Of a DNA stretch of 32,108 bases, positions 6,684 through 14,953 are shown piece by piece. The stretch lies in the NCBI GenBank assembly GCA_900315745.1, contig ONAG01000045.1, forward strand, positions 1 through 32,108, read 5' to 3'. A program made the position numbers and the translations under genes. The stretch is from an uncultured Prevotellaceae bacterium. Lineage in GTDB: Bacteria > Bacteroidota > Bacteroidia > Bacteroidales > Bacteroidaceae. The first letter of the stretch is position 1; the number at the start of each line of letters is the position of its first letter. The notes below the pieces were generated by a model. It made no database searches and was not told where the DNA came from. It saw only the letters and a list, made by a program, of their open reading frames with translations.

Positions 6684-7937
6684 ATGAACGAAATAGGATT
6701 ATCACTCGACACTGTATGGATGTTGTTGGCTGCCATGTTGGTTTTCTGGATGCAGCCAGGATTCGCATTGTGCGAAGCAGGTTTCACACGTAGCAAGAAC
6801 ACGGCGAACATCCTGATGAAGAACTTCGTAGATTTCATGTTTGGCTCGCTCTTGTTCTTTTTCCTCGGTTTCGGCTTTATGTTCGGCAGCGAGGGAGCAG
6901 GTTTTATCGGCATGCCTAACTGGGGTGACCTGAGTTTCTACAAGGGAGATCTGCCCGTAGAAGGGTTCTTGATTTTCGAGACGGTGTTCTGTGCCACGAG
7001 TGCCACGATAGTCAGTGGTGCCATGGCAGAAAGGACGAAGTTCTCGATGTACCTCATCTATAGCGCTGTCATCTCGCTGTTCATCTATCCCATCGAAGGC
7101 CATTGGACTTGGGGAGGCGGATGGCTCTGCAATGATGCGTCTGACAGTTTCATGATGAAGACCTTTGGCGATGTATTCCATGACTTCGCAGGTTCTGCCA
7201 TCGTGCATAGTGTAGGTGGCGTGCTGGCGTTGGTTGGTGCGATGGCGCTTGGTCCGCGTATCGGCAAGTATGGGAAAGACGGCAAGAGCCGTGCCATTCC
7301 CGGACACAACCTGACGATGGCTGCCCTCGGTGTATTCATTCTCTGGCTTGGGTGGTTTGGCTTCAACCCTGGCTCACAGTTGGCGGCTTCCGGTGAAGTG
7401 AACCGTATTGCCATAAGTCATGTGTTCCTGACTACCAACCCTGCTGCCGCTGCGGGTGGAACGGCGACAATGTTTGTCACATGGATGAAATATGGGAAGC
7501 CTTCGCTCTCGCTGACGCTCAATGGCGTTCTGGCAGGATTGGTAGGCATCACGGCAGGTTGCGACCTTGTGTCGCCGATAGGTGCCGTAGCCATCGGCTT
7601 GGTATGTGGAGCAATCCTTGTCTATTCCATTGAGTTCATCGACCACCATCTGCACATCGACGATCCCGTTGGCGCTTCATCTGTTCATGGCGTGTGCGGC
7701 ATCCTCGGCACGCTGATGACAGGGTTGCTCTCCACCTCAAACGGTGCTTTCTATGGTCATGGCTGGGGCTTCTTCGGAGCCGAGTTGTTCGGCATTCTTG
7801 TCATCGACCTTTGGGCTGCTGCATGTGGCTTTCTGCTGTTCTTCGGAATCAAGAAAGCACACGGGCTCCGAGTATGTTCCCGCGTGGAAGAGGAAGGCCT
7901 CGACATCTACGAACACGGCGAGGCTTGTTATAACTAA
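6684..7937 (+). CDS. amtB: Ammonium transporter (Amt/MEP/Rh family)
   Basis: This 417-residue inner-membrane channel conducts ammonia/ammonium inward and works as a trimer. Eleven hydrophobic segments are expected. Key residues are visible: D167 in FHDFAGSAIVH (substrate recruitment), the twin pore histidines H175 and H335 (ASSVHGVCG), and FGFNPGS in the pore-lining region. There is no long cleavable signal peptide, as in many Bacteroidetes members. It sits between the PII gene (31 bases) and the porin-like gene (13 bases), so the three are one transcript, probably induced by nitrogen limitation. Confidence 0.95.
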   Translation: MNEIGLSLDTVWMLLAAMLVFWMQPGFALCEAGFTRSKNTANILMKNFVDFMFGSLLFFFLGFGFMFGSEGAGFIGMPNWGDLSFYKGDLPVEGFLIFETVFCATSATIVSGAMAERTKFSMYLIYSAVISLFIYPIEGHWTWGGGWLCNDASDSFMMKTFGDVFHDFAGSAIVHSVGGVLALVGAMALGPRIGKYGKDGKSRAIPGHNLTMAALGVFILWLGWFGFNPGSQLAASGEVNRIAISHVFLTTNPAAAAGGTATMFVTWMKYGKPSLSLTLNGVLAGLVGITAGCDLVSPIGAVAIGLVCGAILVYSIEFIDHHLHIDDPVGASSVHGVCGILGTLMTGLLSTSNGAFYGHGWGFFGAELFGILVIDLWAAACGFLLFFGIKKAHGLRVCSRVEEEGLDIYEHGEACYN

Positions 7938-7950
7938 AAAAAGAAAAGGT

Positions 7951-8655
7951 ATGAAAAAGATTGTTTGTTTTGCAATGGGTTTGGCAGTAAGTTTAGCAAC
8001 CCTTGCACAGGAGAAAGTAGAGACAACAATTTGTGGTGATGTCGTGAGCAGTTACATTTGGCGTGGCCAGGACTTGGGCAGTGTGTCGCTGCAGCCAACT
8101 CTCGGCATAGGCTACAAAGGTCTATCATTGACAGCATGGGGAAGTGTCGGACTGTCCAACCCTTCCGACACGAAAGAATTTGACTTGACATTAGGCTATA
8201 CCATCGGCGGTCTCAACATCGGCATTACCGACTACTGGTTTAATGTAGGTCTTGACATGGAGAACCGATATTTCAAGTACGATGCTCATGGTACGAACCA
8301 TGTCTTCGAGGCAAATGTCGGCTACGATTTCGGACTTGCCAGTCTGCAGTGGTTCACCAATTTTGCTGGCAATGACGGCATGAACAAGGATGGGAAGCGT
8401 GCCTACAGCAGTTACGTCGAACTCACAGTCCCATTCAAACTCGCAACCGTTGACTGGACTGCCACGGCAGGCGTCGTCCCCTACTTCACTGACTTTTATG
8501 GTACGGATGGCTTTGCTGTCACCAACCTTGCATTAAAAGCAACAAAGGACATCAATATAACCGAAACGTTTTCCGTTCCTATTTTCGGGCAAGTCGTCGC
8601 AAACCCCTGTTCACAGAAAGCCTACCTGGTTATAGGATTCACTTTGCAACCATAA
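7951..8655 (+). CDS. Outer-membrane porin-like protein (TorF/Gcw_chp type)
   Basis: This 234-residue protein has a cleavable signal peptide (about 1-20, ending in LATLAQ) and then alternating amphipathic strands typical of a small outer-membrane beta-barrel. It has an early VVSSYIWRGQDLGSVSLQPTLG segment like the TorF/Gcw_chp putative porin family, and ends close to a terminal aromatic strand (YLVIGFTLQP). The start at 7951 is chosen because it gives the signal peptide; the open frame extends upstream inside amtB but without signal features. It is the last gene of the nitrogen operon and may let ammonium or small nitrogen compounds cross the outer membrane; that role is inferred from position. 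Confidence 0.85.
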   Translation: MKKIVCFAMGLAVSLATLAQEKVETTICGDVVSSYIWRGQDLGSVSLQPTLGIGYKGLSLTAWGSVGLSNPSDTKEFDLTLGYTIGGLNIGITDYWFNVGLDMENRYFKYDAHGTNHVFEANVGYDFGLASLQWFTNFAGNDGMNKDGKRAYSSYVELTVPFKLATVDWTATAGVVPYFTDFYGTDGFAVTNLALKATKDINITETFSVPIFGQVVANPCSQKAYLVIGFTLQP

Positions 8656-8694
8656 TCATCTTGAATTCATCGGGGCAGCATTAGCCATCTAAAA

Positions 8695-8725
8695 TCTCCA
8701 CACCCTCGATTGGGGGGTGTGGAGA
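8695..8725 (+). terminator. Terminator hairpin of the nitrogen operon
   Basis: An 11-base perfect stem (8695-8705 with 8715-8725), 40 bases after the porin stop, is followed by a moderately T-rich stretch. The arms TCTCCACACCC and GGGTGTGGAGA are identical to those in the terminator at 5934-5974. Confidence 0.8.
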
Positions 8726-8850
8726 ATCTGTCTTTGAAGGGATATCCTTTTATTTGCAAGCTTTTTAAAGGAAAGAGACCTGTAGTGCCGCTACATTTAT
8801 TCTCCCCAAAAATACCGTGAAGCGGAACAGATGCGGAACAAAAGAAATAA

Positions 8851-8880
8851 GAGTGTACTGAAAATCTATCAGTTACACTC
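8851..8880 (-). terminator. Probable terminator of the tRNA-Pro transcript
   Basis: Arms GAGTGTACTG (8851-8860) and CAGTTACACTC (8870-8880) pair with one bulged base. On the minus strand the hairpin comes 9 bases after the tRNA 3' end and is followed by a T-rich stretch (TTATTTCTTTTG). Confidence 0.7.
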
Positions 8881-8888
8881 CTATCATG

Positions 8889-8961
8889 TCGGGATGAGGC
8901 GACTCGAACGCCCGACCCCTACGTCCCGAACGTAGTGCGCTACCAACTGCGCTACATCCCG
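8889..8961 (-). tRNA. tRNA-Pro (anticodon CGG)
   Basis: The minus strand folds into a full cloverleaf of 73 bases. The acceptor stem is CGGGATG with CATCCCG, the D stem GCGC with GCGC, the anticodon stem CTACG with CGTAG, and the T stem GGGCG with CGCCT around a TTCGAGT loop. The anticodon loop TTCGGGA gives anticodon CGG followed by G37, as in proline tRNAs. The discriminator is A. The CCA end is not encoded. It reads proline codon CCG. Confidence 0.95.
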
Positions 8962-8972
8962 ATTTAGCGGTG

Positions 8973-9004
8973 CAAAGGTATAGCATTTTTGCCACACCTA
9001 CAAA
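8973..9004 (-). promoter_or_regulatory. Promoter of tRNA-Pro
   Basis: On the minus strand TTTG (9001-9004) is followed after exactly 20 bases by TACCTTTG (8973-8980), a perfect Bacteroidetes promoter. The mature tRNA begins 11 bases downstream. Confidence 0.85.
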
Positions 9005-9072
9005 TTTTTAACCATATATTTTGGAGTATGCCACAAATGCTGCAAACAATGCCTTTTGTTGGGGTTTCAACA

Positions 9073-9651
9073 TCAGTCGAAATGGAAATGGAAGTCCAAC
9101 TTCGAGCCGTTCACACTCTTGAAGATGCCATCAAATGACTGAACACCATGCGTATTTCCCTCATCATCCTCAAATTCATCATCCATGAAGACGCCATCAA
9201 ACTGCCCTATGTATTTCTTGTTAAGGAAAGCGTTGATGATGCATTTGCCATTGTTGGGATCATAAGAAACAAGCTCCAACTTTCGACGCTGTCCATATTC
9301 CTTCCCTTCCCCCATGTCGTATGGGATATAACTACCCGTCAAGCCATCCATGTCTAAAAGGAAGCCCGTGCCACCGACGTTTCCCCACACCCCCATGTAA
9401 ACCGGAGTCAGCGAAGACTTAGCAGCTGCCTGCACAGGCACATCAGAAACAGAATCTTGTTGAACAGGCTCAGACAATTCGCCTACAGTGTCGCGAGGCT
9501 CTTGCGAGAGAGTGTCAGCCACCTTGGCAGTAGTTTCCGGCACTTGAGTTGTAGCAGCCTCTTTCTTGTTGTTGCACCCCACAGCCATGGCAGACATGAG
9601 CAGCAAGAGAAGTGGAATGCCTATCATGTTTCTCTTGATAGTTGTTCGCAT
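9073..9651 (-). CDS. Hypothetical lipoprotein
   Basis: This 192-residue protein has a lipoprotein signal peptide with lipobox AVGC (Cys26). A 55-residue Thr/Glu/Gln/Val-rich linker (about 27-85) of low complexity follows, then a compact C-terminal domain (about 88-192). This domain contains GVWGNVGGTGFLLDMDGLTGSYIPYDMGEGKEYGQRRKLELVSYD and ends in KLDFHFHFD. The domain reads like a small beta-structure with repeated Gly-turns; I do not recognise the family. It follows the SH3 protein gene by 42 bases on the same strand, so the two are probably co-transcribed cell-envelope proteins. Confidence 0.78.
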   Translation of the reverse strand: MRTTIKRNMIGIPLLLLLMSAMAVGCNNKKEAATTQVPETTAKVADTLSQEPRDTVGELSEPVQQDSVSDVPVQAAAKSSLTPVYMGVWGNVGGTGFLLDMDGLTGSYIPYDMGEGKEYGQRRKLELVSYDPNNGKCIINAFLNKKYIGQFDGVFMDDEFEDDEGNTHGVQSFDGIFKSVNGSKLDFHFHFD

Positions 9652-9693
9652 AACACCTATATTTAACTTGGGTAAAAAAGCAGTTTTGACATT

Positions 9694-10146
9694 CTAATCA
9701 GCTAAATAAGCACCCCACGATACGAGGTCCTGGCGCACATAACCCACTTTGCCCTTGATTTTAATCTTGTACCAGCCATTCTTCTTGCCAAGACACTCAA
9801 AGACACATTCGGGGAAATCTTTGTTACTATCCTCCTCCGTTATCTGGCACACCACTGCAGTGCGGGTAGAAGGTCCCTTGCGAACGTTGATATTGCCAGT
9901 AACCCCCGATTCACGCTCGACAAAGCCCTTTCCCTTCTCAGGAGTCCATATCTCCACTCGATGACCCTTCTTAGGCACTTCAACCTCCCAGTCTAAGGGA
10001 TTGGCGATGTATGTCTTTGCCGTCTGGCGAACATACCTGCCCACCAGTCCGCCTTCGCTATCCACCACCACCTTCTGACTGTTGCTCTGTGCACCAGCAG
10101 CCAACACGCCCAAAAAGGCAATGAAAAAAAGGAATAATCTTTTCAT
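9694..10146 (-). CDS. Secreted SH3 (SH3b) domain protein
   Basis: This 150-residue protein has a clear signal peptide (about 1-20, ending AAGAQS). A short region follows, then a bacterial SH3 domain at roughly 80-145, with NINVRKGPSTRTAVVCQI, GWYKIKIKGKVGYVRQDLV. SH3b domains often bind cell-wall peptides or act as interaction modules in periplasmic proteins. No catalytic domain is attached. It is the first gene of a two-gene unit with the lipoprotein. The promoter is weak: TTCCTTTG on the minus strand near 10183-10190 is the best candidate. Confidence 0.85.
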   Translation of the reverse strand: MKRLFLFFIAFLGVLAAGAQSNSQKVVVDSEGGLVGRYVRQTAKTYIANPLDWEVEVPKKGHRVEIWTPEKGKGFVERESGVTGNINVRKGPSTRTAVVCQITEEDSNKDFPECVFECLGKKNGWYKIKIKGKVGYVRQDLVSWGAYLAD

Positions 10147-10267
10147 ATCATTTGTTTATTAGTGATTACTATCATTATAACGCACAAAGGAATGTTTTCT
10201 TATTGACATTCGAAAATATCTTTACTATGGACACATCACAGATAAGCACGAGTTCGGAAACCAGAGG

Positions 10268-11254
10268 TCAGAACGAAACATAATGGCTAAGCTGTTCGAT
10301 TGCCTCAGGTGTGAAAGAGGGCAACAGCGACAAGTCATCGAGCGAGGTCAGCGGTCCTTTCAACCGTCGTCGGTCTGCAATAGCCTTTGCCATGGAGAAA
10401 CTTATATAAGGGTGTTTCATCATTTGTCCTATGGACATCTTGTTGACATTCATTCGTCTCACCATATTGGCATCCAAGGAGAAGAAATCCGCCACATCTT
10501 CGGGGAAGCCCTCTATTTCAAGCAGTTGGTCTGTGGAGTAGAAGCCACCAAGTTTCTCACGATAAGCCACCACTTTTTTGGCGAAATAACTTCCTATGCC
10601 CGGCACCATCTTCAGCTTCGTGGTATCGGCAGTATTGAGGTCTATCACCTCACCCACCTTCAATTTGACTGGGTAAAGCACGGTGTCACGAGAGAAGCCA
10701 CCTGACACCACATTGGCGGGAGCATCCGGAGAGAAAGATTCCCTTATCCCCCTTTCTCCTTCATCATGTTGCCATCGCCGTTGGCTACGATTAGTCTTAT
10801 GCGCCTTTCTGCCATACACCTCAGAAGCCTCTCTATATTCCGGCGAGATGTGTATATACGGCAGCAGTTCAAGGTATTTTTTCACGGTAAGTCCATACAC
10901 CTGCGCGAAGTCTTCCGGCTTGCTGAACACACCACCCTTTGCCCTATATCGATATATGCTGCGCACCTGCCACGGTTTGAGACCCAATTCGAGCAGTTGA
11001 GTGCTGTCGGCTACATTAGGGTCGAAGGGAGTCAACTTGACCTTCATCTCCTCAGTGGCATAATAGCCCCCCTCCTGTGTCATCGTGCTGTCGGAACCCA
11101 TCTCCTCGCCAGACACTGTCACATCGTCGGAAGAGGCGCTATTGCCCTTTCCTACGAAATATACCCCCAAGAAAGCAGCTGCAGCCACACACAACGCCAA
11201 GATGATGCCCTTGCGGTCGGACTTGGGAAAATAGAAGAACTCCTTTAAAGACAT
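10268..11254 (-). CDS. Membrane-anchored helix-hairpin-helix protein (ComEA-like)
   Basis: This 328-residue protein has one N-terminal membrane segment (about 16-35) after a basic cytosolic start, so the rest is probably periplasmic. It carries several helix-hairpin-helix units: the first near 73-130 (LKPWQVRSIYRYRAKGG), a second near 205-260 (LKMVPGIGSYFAKKVVAYREKLGGF), and a third near 280-328 (HPYISFSMAKAIADRRRLKG). HhH units bind DNA without sequence preference, as ComEA does in DNA uptake. It lies 12 bases after the second sodium symporter gene and likely shares its transcript. Whether it serves DNA uptake here is unknown. Confidence 0.87.
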   Translation of the reverse strand: MSLKEFFYFPKSDRKGIILALCVAAAAFLGVYFVGKGNSASSDDVTVSGEEMGSDSTMTQEGGYYATEEMKVKLTPFDPNVADSTQLLELGLKPWQVRSIYRYRAKGGVFSKPEDFAQVYGLTVKKYLELLPYIHISPEYREASEVYGRKAHKTNRSQRRWQHDEGERGIRESFSPDAPANVVSGGFSRDTVLYPVKLKVGEVIDLNTADTTKLKMVPGIGSYFAKKVVAYREKLGGFYSTDQLLEIEGFPEDVADFFSLDANMVRRMNVNKMSIGQMMKHPYISFSMAKAIADRRRLKGPLTSLDDLSLLPSFTPEAIEQLSHYVSF

Positions 11255-11266
11255 GGCAGGAATCCG

Positions 11267-12631
11267 TTAGATGACACCCACCTGATGCAAGAACACGGCG
11301 AAGATGCATACAGGACAAACGAAGCGTACGAAAAAGAGGAATATGCGGTAGCTCCACTCTCCTATCTGCCCCCAGTTGGTCACCTGGTCGTGCACCACCT
11401 TGCGCGGCACATACCATCCCACAAAAAGGCAGGTGAGCAACGAGCCAAGCGGCAGGAGCATCTGTGCCGTGAGAGCATCGCAGAAGTCGAGGATGTTCTT
11501 GCCCAACACCTTCCATTCAGACAGCGCCCCTTGCGAGAGCGAACAGAGCACCGCCAGCAAGCTGCAAGCCACAGTGACAACCCATGCACCCTTGTTGCGC
11601 GAGAGGTTGAATTCCTCATGGAAGAACGCCGTCCCAATCTCGTGCATGGAGATGGTGGAAGTGAGAGCAGCCAAAGCCAGGAGAGCATAAAACAAGACGG
11701 AGATGACATTTCCCAAGAGAGGAACCGAAGCAAACGCCTCATTGAACACGTTGGGCAATGTGATGAAGATAAGCGAGGGGCCAGCATCGGGCGACACACC
11801 CACGGAGAATGCCGCGGGGAATATCATCAGACCAGCCAAAATGGCAACCAGCGAGTCGATGAGAGCTATCTGCACCGCAGAGCCCACCAACCTTGTCTGC
11901 CGATTGAAATAGGATGCGTATGTGCAAAGACAAGCCGTGCCGAGACTTAGCGAGAAGAAAGCCTGTCCCAAGGCTTCGAGGAACACGCTATGCGTCAACT
12001 TGCTGAAGTCGGGCTTGAACAAGAACACCACGCCCTTCCATGCGCCTGGCAACAAGCACGACGCCACTATCAAGATAAGCAACAGCACGAAGAGAGTAGG
12101 CATAAGCATTTTGGAAGCCTTCTCTATTCCGTTTTGCACGCCGCGAGCCACCACCCAGTGAGTGGCGACAATGAAAAGGACAGCCCAAAACACAGGTTTA
12201 ATAGGGTTGGAGGAGAACACCTGGAAATCGGCAACAACGATTTCGGGAGTCTTGCCCAGCTGCCCCATGACAGAGACGAGAAAGTACTGCAAGCACCACC
12301 CCGCCACTACTGCGTAGAAGCCGAGTATGATCATCGACGTGACAACGCCAAGGTATCCTATTATTCTCCACGGCGTGCGCCCCGCCAACTTCTCATATGC
12401 ACTGGCGGCATTGGAAGCAGAAGAACGCCCCACCACAAACTCCGCCACCATTCCTGGAATGCCTAACATCAACACACACGCAAAATAAAGGAGAATGAAA
12501 GCTGCACCGCCATTCATGCCAGTCATGTAGGGGAAGCGCCAGATGTTGCCCAGTCCCACCGCCGAACCAGCAGTAGCGAGGATGATGCCCATCTTGGAGC
12601 CGAAGTTGCCTCTTTTGCTTTCTGTTGCCAT
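11267..12631 (-). CDS. Sodium-dependent transporter, NSS/SNF family (copy 2)
   Basis: This 454-residue inner-membrane symporter of the neurotransmitter:sodium family should import an amino acid or related solute with Na+. The hallmark TM1 segment GSAVGLGNIWRFPYMTGMNGG, with the unwound GNxWRFPY region, is present near residues 22-42. About 11-12 hydrophobic segments follow, including the SLGTACLCTYASY region. It is a close paralogue of the gene directly upstream (12647-14011), of identical length and with 15 bases between them, so a tandem duplication is likely. The substrate cannot be read from sequence. The HhH gene follows 12 bases later. Confidence 0.92.
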   Translation of the reverse strand: MATESKRGNFGSKMGIILATAGSAVGLGNIWRFPYMTGMNGGAAFILLYFACVLMLGIPGMVAEFVVGRSSASNAASAYEKLAGRTPWRIIGYLGVVTSMIILGFYAVVAGWCLQYFLVSVMGQLGKTPEIVVADFQVFSSNPIKPVFWAVLFIVATHWVVARGVQNGIEKASKMLMPTLFVLLLILIVASCLLPGAWKGVVFLFKPDFSKLTHSVFLEALGQAFFSLSLGTACLCTYASYFNRQTRLVGSAVQIALIDSLVAILAGLMIFPAAFSVGVSPDAGPSLIFITLPNVFNEAFASVPLLGNVISVLFYALLALAALTSTISMHEIGTAFFHEEFNLSRNKGAWVVTVACSLLAVLCSLSQGALSEWKVLGKNILDFCDALTAQMLLPLGSLLTCLFVGWYVPRKVVHDQVTNWGQIGEWSYRIFLFFVRFVCPVCIFAVFLHQVGVI

Positions 12632-12646
12632 AAAAGAACGGAATAC

Positions 12647-14011
12647 TTAGATTATATCAAATTGGTGTAGGAAGATGAGCAAGATGCACACAGGGCACAC
12701 ATAGCGCACGCAGAAGAAATACACCCCGAAGAATGTGCCTCTCGCCGTTCCCCAGTTGGTGAACTCGTCGCGTATGGTATCCTTGGACACCACCCACCCC
12801 ATGAAGATGCAAGTGAGCAGTCCGCCTATCGGCAGGAATATCTGCCCCGTCACGAAGTCGAAAAGGTCGAAGAGTGACATGCCGAACAGCGACAGACCAT
12901 CCCACGCACCAAGGGAAAGGGAGCAGAACGCCCCAATGACGCTGCATGAGACTGTAACAATGATGGCAGCGACAGCTCTTGACACCTTCATCTCCTCTTG
13001 CAGGAAAGCGGTGCTAACCTCATGGAGCGATATCAGCGAGGTGAGAGCCGCCACGGCAAGCAAGAGATAGAAAAGAACGGAAATGGCATAGCCCAGAGCC
13101 GGCATTGAAGCAAAAGCCTGCTGGAAGACATTGGGCAAGGTGATGAAGACCAATTTTGCGCCAGAGTCCGGACTTATGCCCACAGAGAATGCAGCGGGGA
13201 AAATCATCAGTCCGGCGAGTATCGCCACCATGCAGTCAACGAGACTAATCTGCAACGCCGAGTTGAGCAAGTTGGTGTGTCTTGAGTAATACGAGGCGTA
13301 CGTGCATATGCACCCCATGGCAATGCTGAGCGAATAGAACGACTGTCCGAGAGCTCCGAGAAACACCCCGCTGTCCACTTTGCTGAAATCAGGCTTGAAG
13401 AGGAACTTTATGCCGTCAGCAGCACCAGGCAAGAGGCAAGACGCCACCACAATGATAAGCAAGAGGATGAAAAGTACCGGCATCATCATCTTCGACACCT
13501 TCTCAATGCCATTGCGCACCCCCCTGACGATGACAAAATGAGTGATTACCAGGAAAGCCACTGTTGTGATTATTGGCTTGACAGGATGAGAGGAGAAATC
13601 TGCGAAATACTTCTGCACATACTCCGCATCTCCATTCAGTCCACCCACGGCGGCGCCACATACATATTGCAGGCACCATCCCGACACAACGGCATAATAG
13701 CCAGTGATGAGGAAGCCTGTGATCACCCCGAGGAATCCCACGTATTTCCATGCGCTGCCCTCAGCCATCCTATTGTATGCCCTTGCCGTGTTGGCTGCAC
13801 CGTGTCTGCCTATTATGAACTCGCTCACCATGCAAGGAATGCCCAATATGAGCACGCACATCAAATAGATGATGATGAACACAGCACCACCATTCTCGCC
13901 TGCCATGTATGGGAACCGCCAGACGTTGCCCAATCCGACGGCAGAGCCCGCTGTGGCAAGCACGACCCCCAATTTACTTCCGAAATTAACTCTTTCAGTT
14001 GTTTTAGACAT
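12647..14011 (-). CDS. Sodium-dependent transporter, NSS/SNF family (copy 1)
   Basis: This 454-residue Na+-coupled symporter in the inner membrane has TM1 segment GSAVGLGNVWRFPYMAGENGG, and its pore helices match those of the downstream paralogue through most of the protein. Differences are concentrated in the middle (about 120-150, GGLNGDAEYVQKYF) and in the last third, which may alter substrate choice. It is first in the operon. A TAATTTTG box 29 bases upstream is its likely promoter, overlapping the promoter of the divergent vanZ-like gene. Confidence 0.92.
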   Translation of the reverse strand: MSKTTERVNFGSKLGVVLATAGSAVGLGNVWRFPYMAGENGGAVFIIIYLMCVLILGIPCMVSEFIIGRHGAANTARAYNRMAEGSAWKYVGFLGVITGFLITGYYAVVSGWCLQYVCGAAVGGLNGDAEYVQKYFADFSSHPVKPIITTVAFLVITHFVIVRGVRNGIEKVSKMMMPVLFILLLIIVVASCLLPGAADGIKFLFKPDFSKVDSGVFLGALGQSFYSLSIAMGCICTYASYYSRHTNLLNSALQISLVDCMVAILAGLMIFPAAFSVGISPDSGAKLVFITLPNVFQQAFASMPALGYAISVLFYLLLAVAALTSLISLHEVSTAFLQEEMKVSRAVAAIIVTVSCSVIGAFCSLSLGAWDGLSLFGMSLFDLFDFVTGQIFLPIGGLLTCIFMGWVVSKDTIRDEFTNWGTARGTFFGVYFFCVRYVCPVCILLIFLHQFDII

Positions 14012-14035
14012 ATCTCCTGGAGTTTTGAAAAACCA

Positions 14036-14067
14036 TTTGCAAAATTATAAAAAAGATAGTAATTTTG
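14036..14067 (+). promoter_or_regulatory. Promoter of the vanZ-like gene
   Basis: TTTG (14036-14039), a 20-base spacer and TAATTTTG (14060-14067) form a complete consensus promoter ending 20 bases before the ATG. Confidence 0.75.
14040..14047 (-). promoter_or_regulatory. -7 promoter box of the NSS transporter operon
   Basis: On the minus strand this reads TAATTTTG, 28 bases upstream of the transporter start. It lies inside the spacer of the divergent plus-strand promoter (14036-14067), so the two promoters cannot both be occupied at once. No good -33 is seen. Confidence 0.6.
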
Positions 14068-14087
14068 CACCCAAATCATTACAAAAG

Positions 14088-14477
14088 ATGAGATATATCT
14101 ACCATTTGGCAACCAAATATCCTTTTTCGAGCTTTCTTATAGTGGTCATTTGGATTCTATGCTTCTGCACGCCACCCCATACGAGGCTCAATGAGGTGCG
14201 CTACGTGGACAAGTGGACCCACATAGCGATGTATCTATTCACCTGCATAACAATTTGGGTGGAATACTTGCGCCAGCACAAGCATACAGAATGGGGCAAG
14301 ACCATCCTGTTGGCATGGCTCGCCCCCACACTTATGAGTGGCCTGATAGAACTGCTTCAGGCATATTGCACAGGAGGTCGCAGGAGTGGCGAATGGCTCG
14401 ACTTTGCCGCCAACGCCACAGGCTGCACCCTTGCCCTTGTCATCGGTATTCTTCTGGCAAGGTTCCGCGCCAGATGA
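14088..14477 (+). CDS. VanZ-family membrane protein
   Basis: This 129-residue inner-membrane protein has about four hydrophobic segments and the VanZ-like pattern YVDKWTHIAMYLF, SGLIELLQAY, RSGEWLDFAANATGC. VanZ itself gives low-level teicoplanin resistance, but most family members have no known role. The start at 14088 is chosen because the promoter ends at 14067 and because upstream in-frame codons lie inside the divergent gene's start. The 3' end overlaps the CYTH gene on the other strand by 38 bases. Family match is good; function is unknown. Confidence 0.85.
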   Translation: MRYIYHLATKYPFSSFLIVVIWILCFCTPPHTRLNEVRYVDKWTHIAMYLFTCITIWVEYLRQHKHTEWGKTILLAWLAPTLMSGLIELLQAYCTGGRRSGEWLDFAANATGCTLALVIGILLARFRAR

Positions 14478-14940
14478 CAAAGGGGAATTTACGCATGTTC
14501 TTGTTGTAGAAGCGATGGTCGCCTGTCACCTCCAAGCCAATGAAGTCGGGCTTCTCAAACGCCTCGTCCTCACTGCTTAGCTCCACCTCAGCCATCACCA
14601 ATCCCTCGTTGAGGCCATAGAACTCATCCACCTCGAACGTATGCTTGCCGCTCTTCACCAGATAGCGCGTCTTGTCGATGATGCCAGGCTCACACAACTG
14701 GAAAAGGTGCTCCGCCTCTTCGAGAGTGATTTCCTTTTCGAACTCGTAGCGTTTCAGTCCGCCATCCCTTGAAGGTTCCTTTATGGTGAGATAGCCTTTA
14801 TCGTCACGCACCCTCACCCTTACCGTGGCACCTTTTGCAGCTATGTACCCTTGTTTTATTCTACTGCTGGAGAAGGCAAGACTCTTGAAGTCCTTGTCCT
14901 TTCGGACAAGGAACTTCCTCTCGATTTCAAATCCGCTCAT
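14440..14940 (-). CDS. CYTH domain protein (triphosphate tunnel metalloenzyme)
   Basis: This 166-residue cytosolic protein has the CYTH signature ExExK at residues 5-9 (EIERK), followed by the alternating charged strands of the tunnel (RVRVRDDKGYLTIKEPS, KRYEFEKEI, TFEVDEFYG, MAEVEL). Family members cleave triphosphate compounds such as tripolyphosphate, or rarely make cAMP. The short single-domain size fits bacterial triphosphatases. It lies 13 bases after a small membrane protein gene and is the last member of the run acyl-CoA ligase, prfB, small protein, CYTH. The end overlaps the vanZ-like gene. Confidence 0.9.
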   Translation of the reverse strand: MSGFEIERKFLVRKDKDFKSLAFSSSRIKQGYIAAKGATVRVRVRDDKGYLTIKEPSRDGGLKRYEFEKEITLEEAEHLFQLCEPGIIDKTRYLVKSGKHTFEVDEFYGLNEGLVMAEVELSSEDEAFEKPDFIGLEVTGDHRFYNKNMRKFPFVIWRGTLPEEYR

Positions 14941-14953
14941 CCAGATATGGGTT

